A stretch of 64,000 bases of DNA from Oerskovia douganii (GCF_015142735.1 NZ_JACSPN010000009.1:1-64000), one strand, 5' to 3'; positions 41,131-50,216 are shown, counted from the stretch's first letter. Notes: generated from the letters alone by a model not told the origin. Numbers and translations are program-made.

Positions 41131-41687
41131 CGAGGCAGCCAGTACCGGGAGTACACGACGCCGCCCGTGAAGCGCCGCTCGTCGAGCAGCTCGAGGTCGA
41201 GCCGGACGCCCGCTGGGAAGAACGACGTCCCGCCGCCCACGAGCACCGGGTGCACGAGGATCCGCAGCTCGTCGACGATCCCGGCCGCGAGCGCCTGCGC
41301 GGCGAGGGTCGGCCCGCCGATGCCGACCTCACGCTCGGCACGGTCGACCAAAGAGCGTGCGGCCTGCGGGTCGAACGACCGCTCGACCCGGGTGCGCGGG
41401 GCGCCGGGGTCGTCGAGCGTGGTCGAGTACACGACCTTGTCCGTCGCACGCCAGATGCGCGCGTAGTCACGGACGGCCGGCGAGTCGTCCTCGAGCAGGG
41501 CGGGGTCATTCCACACCCGCATGACCTCGTAGACGCGGCGGCCCAGGAGGAAGGTGCCGACGTCGCGCTCGAGGTCGTCGACGAACGCGTGCACCTCCTC
41601 GTCGGGGGCGCTCCACCCGAACGAGCCCGAGGCGTCGGCGACGTAGCCGTCGAGGGACATGATGCCGGTGCAGGTCAGGTGTGCCAC
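41127..41687 (-). CDS. Dihydrofolate reductase family protein (RibD C-terminal type)
   Basis: A 186-residue protein: CTGIMSLDGYVADASGSFGW (N-terminal DHFR-like loop), LLGRRVYEVMRVW, KVVYSTTLDDPGAPRTRVERSFDP, GGPTLAAQALAAGIVDELRILVHPVLVGGGTSFFP and LDLELLDERRFTGGVVYSRYWLPR. This is the widespread YwjB/YyaP-like single-domain group, probably NADPH-dependent, with unknown substrate. It is preceded by GGGGGAGGAGCG. It is not the essential DHFR of folate metabolism. Confidence 0.92.
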   Translation of the reverse strand: MAHLTCTGIMSLDGYVADASGSFGWSAPDEEVHAFVDDLERDVGTFLLGRRVYEVMRVWNDPALLEDDSPAVRDYARIWRATDKVVYSTTLDDPGAPRTRVERSFDPQAARSLVDRAEREVGIGGPTLAAQALAAGIVDELRILVHPVLVGGGTSFFPAGVRLDLELLDERRFTGGVVYSRYWLPR

Positions 41688-41807
41688 GGTGCGCTCCTCC
41701 CCCGCCCGGGCGATACGGGCCCCGGCGCGGCTCCCGACCAGGGTAGGCCGCGCACGGGGCAGGACGCACGGTGCACGGGGCGTGCGCGGGGGTGCGTGCT
41801 CAGGAGG

Positions 41808-44351
41808 TCAGGCCGTCGGGTCCTCCGGCCAGTCGTGCTTGGGGTAGCGGCGGCGCAGCTCGGCGCGCACCTGCGCGTACCCCGTGCGCCAGAACGACTC
41901 GAGGTCCGCGGTGATCGCCGCGGGTCGGCGGGCCGGGGACAGCAGGTGCAGCAGCACCGGCACGCGCCCGTCGGCGACGCGGGGCGTGGTGCGCCACCCG
42001 AACGCGTCCTGGACCTTGACCGCGAGCACGGGCTGGTCCCCCGTGTAGTCGAGGCGCGCACCGCGCCCTCCGGGCAGGTCGACGCGCACGGGCGCGAGCT
42101 CGTCGAGCCGGCCGGCCGCGGGCCAGGGCAGCAGCCGCCGCAGGGCGCCGGTCAGGTCGAGGCGCTGGAGGTCGGCCGCGGTGCGGACCCGGGCGAGGTC
42201 GGGTCCGAGCCAGGTGTCGAGGCCGGCGAGGAGCGCGTCGTCGCCGACGTCGGGCCACGGCTCGCCCAGGGCACGGTGCAGGAACGCGAGCCGGTGCCGC
42301 AGCTCGCGGGCGGGCTCGCGCCAGGGCAGGACGTCGAGCCCGTCGCGCTCGAGCCCGTCGCGCAGCGCCGCGACGACCCGGTCGGCGGGCGGGTCGGTGA
42401 TCCGCTGCGAGGCGATCTCGATCGCGCCGAGGCGCGTCGTGCGCCGTGCCTGGACGCGTCCGCCCGTCCACGTGACGGTCTCGTCCTCGCGCAGGGCCGC
42501 GGACGCGGCCTCGTACGCGAGGTCCTCGTCGATCGGGGCGGCCGACCGGACGGTCGCGTCGCGGCGGCCGGCGCCGCGGTCGGCGTCCGCGACGGCGAGC
42601 CAGTCGTAGCCCGCGAGGGGAGACCCGGGCGGCAGGGCGGCCCCCGTGCCCGAGGCCATGAGGTACGTGGAGCCGTTCGCCCGCCGACGGGCGACCCGGT
42701 CGGGGTGCGCGAGCGCGACCACGAGCCCGACCGCCAGGTCCAGGCTCAGGTCCTCGCGGCGCCCCCGTCCGGCCGTCGGGACGAGCCCCTGGAGACGCTC
42801 GACCTGCGCCCGCCACGCCCCGCTCGCCGGGCCGCCGCGGCGGGCGTCCCGCAGCGCGGCGACCAGGTCCGCCCCGGGCGCACGCACGTCGTCGGACAGG
42901 AGGGCGACCACCTCGGCGGCGAGCCGCGGCCCGACGACGTCGCTCGCGTCCAGGAGGGCGCGCGCGAGCCGCGGGTCGGCCGGGACGCGAGCGATCTCAC
43001 GCCCCCGGGGGGTCACCGTGCCGTCGGGGTGGACGGCCCCGAGCGCCTCGAGCGTCGCGCGGGCCACCGCCATCGCGGCCGCGGGCGGCGGGTCGAGCAG
43101 CGCGAGGCCCGCACCGTCGGGGCTCCCCCAGCAGGCGAGCTCGAGCGCGAACGCGACGAGGTCCGCGGTGAGGATCTCGGGGGTCGGGTGCGCGACGAGC
43201 TGGGCGTGCTCGCCGGGCGACCAGCACCGGTACACCGCGCCGGGCCCCTCGCGCCCGGCACGACCGGCGCGCTGCTCGGCGGCCGCGCGGCTCACGCGGA
43301 CCGTCACGAGCCCCGCGAGGCCTCGACGGTGGTCGGTGCGTGGCTCGCGCGACAGCCCCGCGTCGACGACGACCCGCACCCCGGGCACGGTGAGCGACGA
43401 CTCGGCGACGGCCGTCGAGACCACGACCCGGCGACGCGGGCCCGGCGTCAGGGCCAGGTCCTGCTCGCGCGCGGGCAGCCGCCCGTGCAGGGGGCGCACG
43501 TCCGCGTCGACCCCGCCCAGCCGCCGTGCGACGCCGTCGACCTCGCCCGCGCCGGGCACGAACACCAGGACGTCGCCGGGCTGCTCGGCCAGCGCCCGTC
43601 GCGTGGTCGCCGCGACGTGGTCGAGGAACGCGCGCGGCACGCCCCGCTCGTCGAGTCGCGGACCGGGCGACGGCGCCCACACCTCGCGCACCGGGAAGAG
43701 GCTGCCGTCGGCCACCACGACCGGGGCGGGGGCCCCGTCGCCCAGCAGGCTCGCGGTGCGCTCGGCCTCGATCGTCGCGGACATCGCGACGACGGCCAGG
43801 TCGGGGCGCAGGGTCGCCCGGACGTCGACGAGCAGGGCCAGGGTCAGGTCGGCGTCGAGGTGCCGCTCGTGGACCTCGTCGAGCACCACGACCGCCACCC
43901 CCGCGAGCTCGGGGTCGCGCTGCAGACGACGCAGCAGGACGCCCGTCGTGACGACCTCGATGCGGGTCTCGGGCCCGGTGCGGGACTCGCCACGCACCGA
44001 GAACCCGACCGTGCGCCCGACGGGTTCGCCCAGCAGGTGCGCGAGCCGGCGCGCCGCGGCCCGCGCCGCGATCCGTCGGGGCTGGGTCACGACCACACGA
44101 CCGGCACGGGCCGGCCCGGGCGACGCGGGGCCGGCCGGCGCTGGACCCGTGCCCGCCGGGGTGCCCGTCGCAGGGGAAGCGGTCATGGCCGCGAGCGCCG
44201 GCGGGACCAGGGTCGTCTTGCCCGTGCCGGGCGGGGCCTGGAGGACCGCGACGCCCCGGGCGCGCACCGCGTCGACGAGGTCGTCCAGGTGGTGGCGGAC
44301 CGGGAGGTCGGGCGGGGAGGCGAGCAGGCGGGCGATCGGGTCCAGGTCCAC
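41808..44351 (-). CDS. hrpB: ATP-dependent helicase HrpB
   Basis: An 847-residue DEAH/RHA-type RNA helicase. Motif I QAPPGTGKTTLVPPAL (~38-53), motif Ia VVVTQPRRIAARAAARRLA, DEVH box VVLDEVHERHLDADL, motif III AMSATIEAERT, motif VI RVSRAAAEQRAGRAGREGPG and the HrpB-specific C-terminus (AFGWRTTPRVADGRVPVLLHLLSPARRPAAITADLESFW and YPKHDWPEDP). GTG 44351 lies exactly 6 nt after GACAAT, so translation is probably leaderless. An Ala/Pro/Gly-rich loop (~65-90) after motif I is longer than usual. It stands alone; role in RNA metabolism not defined. Confidence 0.94.
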   Translation of the reverse strand: MDLDPIARLLASPPDLPVRHHLDDLVDAVRARGVAVLQAPPGTGKTTLVPPALAAMTASPATGTPAGTGPAPAGPASPGPARAGRVVVTQPRRIAARAAARRLAHLLGEPVGRTVGFSVRGESRTGPETRIEVVTTGVLLRRLQRDPELAGVAVVVLDEVHERHLDADLTLALLVDVRATLRPDLAVVAMSATIEAERTASLLGDGAPAPVVVADGSLFPVREVWAPSPGPRLDERGVPRAFLDHVAATTRRALAEQPGDVLVFVPGAGEVDGVARRLGGVDADVRPLHGRLPAREQDLALTPGPRRRVVVSTAVAESSLTVPGVRVVVDAGLSREPRTDHRRGLAGLVTVRVSRAAAEQRAGRAGREGPGAVYRCWSPGEHAQLVAHPTPEILTADLVAFALELACWGSPDGAGLALLDPPPAAAMAVARATLEALGAVHPDGTVTPRGREIARVPADPRLARALLDASDVVGPRLAAEVVALLSDDVRAPGADLVAALRDARRGGPASGAWRAQVERLQGLVPTAGRGRREDLSLDLAVGLVVALAHPDRVARRRANGSTYLMASGTGAALPPGSPLAGYDWLAVADADRGAGRRDATVRSAAPIDEDLAYEAASAALREDETVTWTGGRVQARRTTRLGAIEIASQRITDPPADRVVAALRDGLERDGLDVLPWREPARELRHRLAFLHRALGEPWPDVGDDALLAGLDTWLGPDLARVRTAADLQRLDLTGALRRLLPWPAAGRLDELAPVRVDLPGGRGARLDYTGDQPVLAVKVQDAFGWRTTPRVADGRVPVLLHLLSPARRPAAITADLESFWRTGYAQVRAELRRRYPKHDWPEDPTA

Positions 44352-44464
44352 GGGGCCATTGTCCCTGCCGCCCGACCGACGGGCGGTACGCTGACCGGAC
44401 ACGGTGGACCGGTACCGTGGGCAAGGACCTGAGGACCATGGACGGACGACAGGAGGTGGCGAGG

Positions 44465-44824
44465 ATGACGACGGCACATGCCCTGCGCGAGCGCTACGAC
44501 CGCCTGACGTCCGCCTCCTCCGCGCGAGCCGTCGCCCTGGTGCCGCTCGTGCTGGTGCTGGCGCTCGCCGTCGGGCAGTCGTTCGGCTCGACGTCCCTGG
44601 GCGGCGTCCTGTCCCTGCTCGGAGCCGCGACCCTCGCGGCCACCGCGGGGGTGCTCGGCGTCGCGCTCGCGTGCGTCGCGGTCGCCGTCCTGCTGCTGCT
44701 CGCGGTGCCCGTGGGCCCCGAGCCGCTGCCGCTGCCCGCCCCCGCGCGGCAGCACAGCCCCACGACGCCCGGGCGCCCTCAGCCGCGAGCACCGGGAGCG
44801 GCCTCGCTCCCGCGCGCCGCCTGA
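44465..44824 (+). CDS. Small membrane protein next to a YidC paralogue
   Basis: A 119-residue protein with two hydrophobic helices (ARAVALVPLVLVLALAVGQSF and ATLAATAGVLGVALACVAVAVLLLLAV) and a Pro-rich tail. The layout resembles small DUF6412-type proteins seen beside YidC-like genes in actinobacteria, but I am not sure of that assignment. ATG 44465 follows AGGAGG by 8 nt. The gene is 109 bp upstream of the YidC gene and probably transcribed with it. Confidence 0.75.
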   Translation: MTTAHALRERYDRLTSASSARAVALVPLVLVLALAVGQSFGSTSLGGVLSLLGAATLAATAGVLGVALACVAVAVLLLLAVPVGPEPLPLPAPARQHSPTTPGRPQPRAPGAASLPRAA

Positions 44825-44933
44825 ACCACCAGCACGTCCCGAGCCGTCGACGGCGGGGGCCTGCCGGACTTCCCTGCGGAACTGGCGCGGGAGCCTCGCG
44901 CTCCCCTTCCCCTCCACCCGCAGGAGTCCTGCC

Positions 44934-45857
44934 GTGCCCGTCGTCGATGCCCTCACCCGTACCCTGTCCACGCTCGTCCACCCGCTCGAGCTGCTGGTGG
45001 CCTGGACCCTCGTCCATCTCCACTCGGCGCTGACCGCGCTCGGTCTCGATCCCGCCGGGGGCGCCGCGTGGGGCCTCGCGATCGTGGGCCTGGTCGTGGT
45101 CGTCAAGGTCCTGCTCGTCCCGCTCGTCGTCGTGCAGGTCCGGGGCATGCGCGCGATGCGTGCGGCCTCGCCCGAGATCCGCCGGATCCAGGAGAGGTAC
45201 CGCGGGAAGACGGACCCTGCGAGCCGGGACGCGGCCCGCCGCGAGCAGCAGGAGCTCATGTCGCGCACCGGGGCCAACCCGCTCGCGGGCTGCCTGCCGG
45301 TGCTCGTGCAGGCGCCGGTCCTCTTCGCGCTGTACTCGGTGCTCTCGGGGATCGGGCGCCAGGTGCCCGTCGGGGCCCTGACCGGTGACCTGGTGCGCGA
45401 GGCCGACGCCGCGGCGCTCCTCGGCGCGCCGCTGTCCGGGTCGCTGACCGCGGCGCTGGGCGGTGCGGGAGGACTGGCCGGAGTCCTGGTGCCCGCGGTC
45501 CTGATCGTCGTCATGTACGCCGCGCAGGTCCTGACCCAGCGGCTGAGCGCGCGCAGCAACCCGCCTGCCGACCCCACGAACCCGATGGCCCGGCAGCAGG
45601 GCGTGCTCATGCTGGTGCTCCCCGCGGTCTCCGCGGTCGTGTCCGTGGGCTTCCCCGTGGGTGTCGTCCTGTACTGGGCCACGTCCTCGCTGTGGGGGCT
45701 GGGCCAGCAGCTCGTGGTCGGGCGGCTCCTGACCGGCACGGGCGCAGGTGAGGACGTCGGTGGGCCCGCGACGTCGGCCCCCGCGACCGCCGGACCGCGC
45801 GGCGGTCAGCGCCCGCAGCCGCGGCGCGGCGGCACGAGGCGAGGACGCCGGGGGTGA
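44934..45857 (+). CDS. YidC/Oxa1 family membrane protein insertase (paralogue)
   Basis: A 307-residue insertase. It has the YidC core: LVVVVKVLLVPLVVVQVRGMRAMRAASPEIRRIQERYRGKTDPASRDAARREQQELMSRTGANPLAGCLPVLVQAPVLFALYSVLSGI, then MYAAQVLTQRLSARSNP and GVLMLVLPAVSAVVSVGFPVGVVLYWATSSLWGLGQQLVV. The positively charged groove residue is the Lys in helix 1 or the nearby Arg. The basic C-terminus (GGQRPQPRRGGTRRGRRG) could bind ribosomes. It is not beside rnpA/rpmH, so it is a second copy rather than the housekeeping gene. GTG 44934 follows AGGAG. Confidence 0.9.
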   Translation: MPVVDALTRTLSTLVHPLELLVAWTLVHLHSALTALGLDPAGGAAWGLAIVGLVVVVKVLLVPLVVVQVRGMRAMRAASPEIRRIQERYRGKTDPASRDAARREQQELMSRTGANPLAGCLPVLVQAPVLFALYSVLSGIGRQVPVGALTGDLVREADAAALLGAPLSGSLTAALGGAGGLAGVLVPAVLIVVMYAAQVLTQRLSARSNPPADPTNPMARQQGVLMLVLPAVSAVVSVGFPVGVVLYWATSSLWGLGQQLVVGRLLTGTGAGEDVGGPATSAPATAGPRGGQRPQPRRGGTRRGRRG

Positions 45858-45917
45858 GCGCCTCCGGAGGTGAGGGGACCAAGGCCTGCGCCCGGGCCGG
45901 CACGCGTCAGGATCCCG

Positions 45918-45931
45918 TCAAGGCGCCTTGA
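45918..45931. promoter_or_regulatory. Palindrome upstream of the DUF4118 gene
   Basis: TCAAGGCGCCTTGA is a perfect 14-bp palindrome ending 31 bp before the DUF4118 start codon and overlapping a TTGACT sequence (45928-45933) that could be its -35 box. A likely repressor site; ligand unknown. Confidence 0.5.
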
Positions 45932-45962
45932 CTTCGACGCGCCGCGGCAGGTTGATGGAGAG

Positions 45963-47891
45963 ATGGGAACGAGGTCTCGCCGGTCCGTCCTGGTGGTGAC
46001 GGGGGCGTTGGTCGCACCTTTCGTCGTGTGCGCGGTGCTCGCACCGTTCCGCGCGGACGTGGCGAACACCAACGCCGCCCTGGTCCTGGTCCTCGTGGTC
46101 GTGGGCGCGGCAGCCACCGGGCGCAGGGCCGCGGGGATCGGGGCGGCCCTGTCGAGCGGCGTGTGGTTCGACTACTTCCTCACCGAGCCGCACCACCGGC
46201 TCACGATCACCGACCGGACCGACGTCGAGACCACGGTCCTGCTGCTGCTCGTGGGCGTGGCCGTCACCGAGATCGCCCTGTGGGGCCGGCGTCAGCAGGC
46301 GCGGTCGAGCCGTCGCGTGGGCTTCCTCGCGGGGATCGTGTCATCGGCCCGCCTGGTCGCCGCGGCCGACACCCCGCCGTCGGTCCTGATCAACCACGTC
46401 CAGCGACAGGTCGTCGAGGCGCTGGACGTCGACGAGTGCCGTTTCGACACCGCGACCGGTGGGGCCCACCCGCGTCTGCATGCGGACGGGAGCGTGACGA
46501 GCGGTGGGCGCGTCGTCGACGTCGACCGGGAGGGTCTGCCCACGGGCGACCGGATCGAGCTGCTGATCGAGCATGCCGGGGCCGTCCACGGCCGCTTCCT
46601 CCTCGACGCGTCGACCCGGGTGCGTCGCCCCGACCTCGACCAGCGCGTCGTCGCCGTCACCCTCGCACAGCTCGTCGGTGCGGCGCTCGCCGCACCCCGC
46701 AGCGGCGAGCGCCGCTCCAAACCACCGGAGGTCCGTCCGGACGCACCTGGGCGGGTCCTGGCGACGCGGGCCTCAGCGCGCGACGTCCTCGAGCGCGACG
46801 GGCGCCAGGCACGGGATCGCGAGCAGGTCGTGGCGGCGCAGGTCGACCGGGAGGCGCACGAGGCCCGGCAGCGCGTCCGCGCGGTCCGGTCGGAGCCGGT
46901 AGCGCGTGGTGCGCGCAGACCCCGCGCGCCCCAGCAGCCGCACCGCGGTCAGCAGCGCAGAGCATCCTTCGAGCTCGGCGTCCACCCATGCCTCGCTGGG
47001 TCGGTGCAGCGGTGGGACCACGGCCTCGACCTGGACCACGAGGACGACCCGACGACCAGGGGCCCCGGGGACGCCCTGCGCCTCCGGGACTCCGTCGGAC
47101 CAGAGGGCCGGGGTCCCGACCGTGCGTCCGAGGTCGGCCAGCGAGGTCCCCGCGACCAAGACGTCCTCCGGGGTCAGCAGGGTCCCGGCGGGCCAGAGGA
47201 GGGTCTCGGCGGACCGCAGCGCCGCGACGCGGCTCGAGAGGATCGTGTGCAGGAGAGTCACACCAGGCTCCCCTCGGGGGCGGCGTCGGTCGCGGTCCGC
47301 GCGACACGGACGTCTCGCAACGCGAGCAGACCACGGCACGGGACCGCCAGCAGGTCGCCCGCGCGGACGTCGGACGGGAGCGTGAGCGTCTCGTGCCCGC
47401 CGCCCCGGAGCCTCGCGAGCGCGTGGCGGGCCGTCGAGGCTCGCCCGACGAGCCGCACCTCGGACCACGACGCGGAACCGGCCGGCACGTCGGCGTCGAG
47501 GGTCAGCCAGGGCAGGCCGGTGCCGACGTCGTGGACCGCGGTCACGGAGGTCACCACGACCGTCCCCGCGGGGTCGCCGGGACGCCCGGGCGCCGGTGCG
47601 GCGACGTCTGCGACGTGCACGCACGGGGTGCGGCACAGCGCTGCCAGGTGGGCCAGCGAGACGCCCGCCACCAGGACGTCCGTCACGGTCGCCCGGGTGC
47701 CCACGGGCCAACGGTCGGTGGCGATCGGGTCGGGGATGCTCGCACGGAGCGTGGGAAGGATCGATGTCAAGGTCATGGTCCCGGTCTACGGCCGGCGCCC
47801 GCGCGGCGTCGCGCGTCTTGACGGAACCCGGACGGGCACCGCCGCGATCTTGACGGTTCTCGGACAGACCTGGGCGTTCGGGTCGCCCTAG
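45963..47891 (+). CDS. DUF4118 membrane protein with open-ended 3' frame
   Basis: The first ~250 codons (to about 46720) encode a DUF4118 protein, the KdpD-like four-helix membrane unit: SVLVVTGALVAPFVVCAVLAPF, NAALVLVLVVVGAAATGRRAAGIGAALSSGVWFDYFLTEPHHRLTI and TVLLLLVGVAVTEIALWGRRQ, followed by a small cytoplasmic domain ending AVTLAQLVGAALAAP. After this the frame has no stop until 47889-47891, so a 642-residue product is formally encoded. The extra ~390 residues are Arg/Gly/Pro-rich, show no fold, and are antisense to two minus-strand genes that are homologous to each other. I take the real protein as the N-terminal part and the rest as a lost stop or non-functional tail. Confidence 0.6.
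   Translation: MGTRSRRSVLVVTGALVAPFVVCAVLAPFRADVANTNAALVLVLVVVGAAATGRRAAGIGAALSSGVWFDYFLTEPHHRLTITDRTDVETTVLLLLVGVAVTEIALWGRRQQARSSRRVGFLAGIVSSARLVAAADTPPSVLINHVQRQVVEALDVDECRFDTATGGAHPRLHADGSVTSGGRVVDVDREGLPTGDRIELLIEHAGAVHGRFLLDASTRVRRPDLDQRVVAVTLAQLVGAALAAPRSGERRSKPPEVRPDAPGRVLATRASARDVLERDGRQARDREQVVAAQVDREAHEARQRVRAVRSEPVARGARRPRAPQQPHRGQQRRASFELGVHPCLAGSVQRWDHGLDLDHEDDPTTRGPGDALRLRDSVGPEGRGPDRASEVGQRGPRDQDVLRGQQGPGGPEEGLGGPQRRDAAREDRVQESHTRLPSGAASVAVRATRTSRNASRPRHGTASRSPARTSDGSVSVSCPPPRSLASAWRAVEARPTSRTSDHDAEPAGTSASRVSQGRPVPTSWTAVTEVTTTVPAGSPGRPGAGAATSATCTHGVRHSAARWASETPATRTSVTVARVPTGQRSVAIGSGMLARSVGRIDVKVMVPVYGRRPRGVARLDGTRTGTAAILTVLGQTWAFGSP
46773..47261 (-). CDS. Unknown protein, copy B of a tandem pair
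   Basis: A 162-residue protein. Its N-terminal half (LLWPAGTLLTPEDVLVAGTSLADLGRTVGTPALW) aligns with the upstream gene (RWPVGTRATVTDVLVAGVSLAHLAALCRTPCVHV), and the C-terminal halves share LPVDLRRHDLLAIPCLAPVALEDV against LPSDVRAGDLLAVPCRGLLALRDV. No known domain. GTG 47261 overlaps the stop of the upstream copy, so the two are translated together. The shared similarity supports the minus strand as coding here, rather than the long plus-strand frame. Confidence 0.7.
   Translation of the reverse strand: MTLLHTILSSRVAALRSAETLLWPAGTLLTPEDVLVAGTSLADLGRTVGTPALWSDGVPEAQGVPGAPGRRVVLVVQVEAVVPPLHRPSEAWVDAELEGCSALLTAVRLLGRAGSARTTRYRLRPDRADALPGLVRLPVDLRRHDLLAIPCLAPVALEDVAR
47258..47776 (-). CDS. Unknown protein, copy A of a tandem pair
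   Basis: A 172-residue protein with beta-strand-rich, Ala/Val/Thr-rich sequence; paralogue of the gene at 46773-47261. Conserved in both: WPxGTxxTxxDVLVAGxSLAxL near residue 23 and an LPxDxRxxDLLAxPC segment near 135. Function unknown. ATG 47776 lies 6 nt after TAGACC, a possible leaderless start. It diverges from dapA with 124 bp between, where TCTTGACGG occurs twice (47816 and 47848). Confidence 0.72.
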   Translation of the reverse strand: MTLTSILPTLRASIPDPIATDRWPVGTRATVTDVLVAGVSLAHLAALCRTPCVHVADVAAPAPGRPGDPAGTVVVTSVTAVHDVGTGLPWLTLDADVPAGSASWSEVRLVGRASTARHALARLRGGGHETLTLPSDVRAGDLLAVPCRGLLALRDVRVARTATDAAPEGSLV

Positions 47892-47900
47892 CGTGGACGC

Positions 47901-48875
47901 ATGCCTGTTCAGCAGAACCCCTTCGGTCAGCTCCTCGTCGCTCTCGTCACCCCTTTCACGCCCGACGGCGAGGTGGCGTGGACCGATGTCGAGCGCCTCG
48001 TCGACGCCGTCGTCACCGGAGGGGCCGACGGCGTCGTGGTCGCGGGCACGACGGGAGAGTCCAGCACCCTGACCGACCGGGAGAAGATCCGGCTCGTGCA
48101 GACCGCCCGCGAGGTGGCGGCCGGGCGCGCGACCGTGGTCGCCGGAGGGGGGTCGAGCGACACCGCCCACACGATCTCGCACCACCTGGCGTGCGAGGCG
48201 GCCGGCGCGGACGGCCTCCTGGTCGCGTCTCCCGCGTACGTGCGCCCGGGCCAGGAGGGCGTCCTGGCCCACGTCCGCGCCGTCGCCGACGCGACCGACC
48301 TGCCCGTCATGCTCTACGACGTGCCGGCCCGCACCGGTACCGGGTTCGAGCTCGCGACCCTCCTGTCGGCCGCGAGGCATCCGAACGTCTGCGCCGTGAA
48401 GGACGCCGACGGCGACCTCGCGAGGGCGGCGCACCTCATCGGCAGCGGCGACCTGCTCTACTTCGCCGGGTCCGACGCGGCGGCGCTCCCCACCCTCGCG
48501 ATCGACGGTGCGGGCATCGTCGGCGTGAGCGCCAACGTCGCGCCGGGCTCGTACCGGAAGCTGCTCGACGCCGTCGCGGCCGGGGAGCTCCGCGCGGCGA
48601 CGGGCGTCCATCAGCGCATCGAGCCGCTCGCCCGGGCCCTCAACACGTTCATGCCGCCCGCGGTCGCCACCAAGCTCGTGCTCCACGCGCTCGGGCGCAT
48701 CGGGAGCCCACGAGTCCGGCTGCCCCTGGTCGGGCCGGACCCCCGGGCCGCGAGGGCCGTCAGCCGCGAGCTCGACCGCGTCCGTTCGCTCCCCGACGCC
48801 CGGACCACCGGGGTCCGCCTCGACCTCGACGCCGCCGCGGGAGGTGCGGTCGCCGCCCGGCTCGTCGACGCGTAG
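47901..48875 (+). CDS. dapA: 4-hydroxy-tetrahydrodipicolinate synthase
   Basis: A 324-residue class I aldolase of lysine/diaminopimelate synthesis: condenses pyruvate with aspartate semialdehyde. GTTGESSTL is at ~49-57, the catalytic tyrosine in LYDVPARTG near 139, the Schiff-base lysine in VCAVKDADGD near 167 and the GSD/GIVGVS loops follow. The usual TPYYNKP loop reads SPAYVRP, so this may be one of several DapA-like aldolases and substrate specificity could differ. The ATG lies exactly 6 nt after TAGCGT, a leaderless start. Monocistronic, with a terminator at 48910-48936. Confidence 0.88.
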   Translation: MPVQQNPFGQLLVALVTPFTPDGEVAWTDVERLVDAVVTGGADGVVVAGTTGESSTLTDREKIRLVQTAREVAAGRATVVAGGGSSDTAHTISHHLACEAAGADGLLVASPAYVRPGQEGVLAHVRAVADATDLPVMLYDVPARTGTGFELATLLSAARHPNVCAVKDADGDLARAAHLIGSGDLLYFAGSDAAALPTLAIDGAGIVGVSANVAPGSYRKLLDAVAAGELRAATGVHQRIEPLARALNTFMPPAVATKLVLHALGRIGSPRVRLPLVGPDPRAARAVSRELDRVRSLPDARTTGVRLDLDAAAGGAVAARLVDA

Positions 48876-48909
48876 GTCCGCGTCGCCCCACCCCCGCACT
48901 GCCCGCACT

Positions 48910-48936
48910 GCCCCGCACAGCCCGCACGTGCGGGGC
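48910..48936 (+). terminator. Terminator after dapA
   Basis: GCCCCGCAC (48910-48918) pairs with GTGCGGGGC (48928-48936), a 9-bp stem, 35 bp after the stop codon. Confidence 0.75.
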
Positions 48937-49007
48937 AAGGCCCGGAGGGGCCGGGGAGCCTCGTGCGCCACGCGGCCACCGCGGCACGAGCCCTGCCGCC
49001 CGCCGGC

Positions 49008-50216
49008 TCAGTCGCGCGAGACGACGATGCTCGCGCTGTGCCCGCCGAACCCGAACGCGTCGACGAGGGCGTGGCGAGCAGCGGTGGGGCGGGCGGAGCC
49101 TCGCACCACGTCGAGGCCGATCGTGGGGTCCAGCTCGTCGAGGTTGAGCGTGGGCGGCACGACGCCGTGGCGCAGGGCCTGCAGCGCGACGACGACGCCG
49201 AGCGAGCCGGACGCGCCCAGCAGGTGGCCGGTCGCCCCCTTGGTCGAGGTGACCGGAGGGGGGTCGGGCAGGGCCGCCCGCAGCGCGTCGGCCTCGTTGC
49301 GGTCGCCGACCGGGGTCGACGTGGCGTGCGCGTGCACGAGCCCCAGGTCGCCGGGGTCCAGCCTCGCCGAGCGCAGCGCGAGCGTGATCGTGCGCGCCTG
49401 GTTCACCGGGTCGCCGCCCACGATGTCGTAGGCGTCCGACGTGAGCGCGGCCCCGGCCACGGCGCCGAGGACCCGTGCACCCCGCGCGCGGGCGTGCTCC
49501 TCGCTCTCCAGGACGACGAGCGCGGCCCCCTCGCCCATCACGAACCCGTCGCGGGCCAGGTCGAACGGCCGCGAGGCGCGCGCGGGCTCGTCGTTGCGCG
49601 TCGACATGGCCCGTGCCCGGGCGAAGGCGGCGAGGGAGAACGCCTCGACACCGGCCTCGACTCCCCCGCACACCACGACGTCGGCGGCTCCCGCCAGGAT
49701 CATCTCGCGTCCCGTGATGATCGCCTCGCTGCCCGCCGCGCACGCGCTGATCGGGGCGCGGGCCCCCGCCTTGGCCCCCAGCTCGATCGAGAGCCATGCC
49801 GCGGGGCCGTTGGCCATGAGCATGGTCACGGCGTGCGGGGAGACGTGGCGGTAGCCCTGCGTGTCCAGCAGGCGGCTCTGCGCGAGGGTCGACGCGATCC
49901 CGCCGTTCGCCGAGCCGACCACGACGGCGAGCCGTTCCGGGTCGACCTCGGGGCGTCCCGCGTCGTCCCACGCCTCCCGGCCCGCGACGAGCGCGAGCTG
50001 CTCGGCCCGGTCGGTCCGGCGCAGCACCCGGACCCCGAGCCCGTCCGCGAACGTGTCGTCGACCCGGGCGGCGATGCGCACCGGGAGGTCGCGCGCCCAG
50101 TCGTCCGCGACCGCGCGGACACCCTGGTCGCCCCGCACGAGCGCGGCCCAGGTCGCGGGCGCGGTCGTCGCGAGCGGGGTCACGGCCCCGAGGCCTGTCA
50201 CCACTACGCGTGCCAT
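49008..50216 (-). CDS. fabF: Beta-ketoacyl-ACP synthase II (FabF-type)
   Basis: A 402-residue thiolase-fold condensing enzyme. Catalytic Cys159 lies in [11 protein letters not shown], the two histidines in [11 protein letters not shown] and [11 protein letters not shown], and Lys in [15 protein letters not shown]. It elongates acyl-ACP with malonyl-ACP. FabD, FabH and ACP genes, which usually accompany FabF in actinobacteria, are not in this window, so this may be an extra synthase for a special fatty acid or secondary product. ATG 50216 follows GGGAGCTGCGG. Confidence 0.9.
   Translation of the reverse strand: MARVVVTGLGAVTPLATTAPATWAALVRGDQGVRAVADDWARDLPVRIAARVDDTFADGLGVRVLRRTDRAEQLALVAGREAWDDAGRPEVDPERLAVVVGSANGGIASTLAQSRLLDTQGYRHVSPHAVTMLMANGPAAWLSIELGAKAGARAPISACAAGSEAIITGREMILAGAADVVVCGGVEAGVEAFSLAAFARARAMSTRNDEPARASRPFDLARDGFVMGEGAALVVLESEEHARARGARVLGAVAGAALTSDAYDIVGGDPVNQARTITLALRSARLDPGDLGLVHAHATSTPVGDRNEADALRAALPDPPPVTSTKGATGHLLGASGSLGVVVALQALRHGVVPPTLNLDELDPTIGLDVVRGSARPTAARHALVDAFGFGGHSASIVVSRD

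Noticed and set aside
40308-44432. Very long open frame (about 1374 codons) on the plus strand
   Set aside because: It is the antisense shadow of mgtE, the reductase and hrpB. It has no domain signal and is an expected by-product of high GC content.
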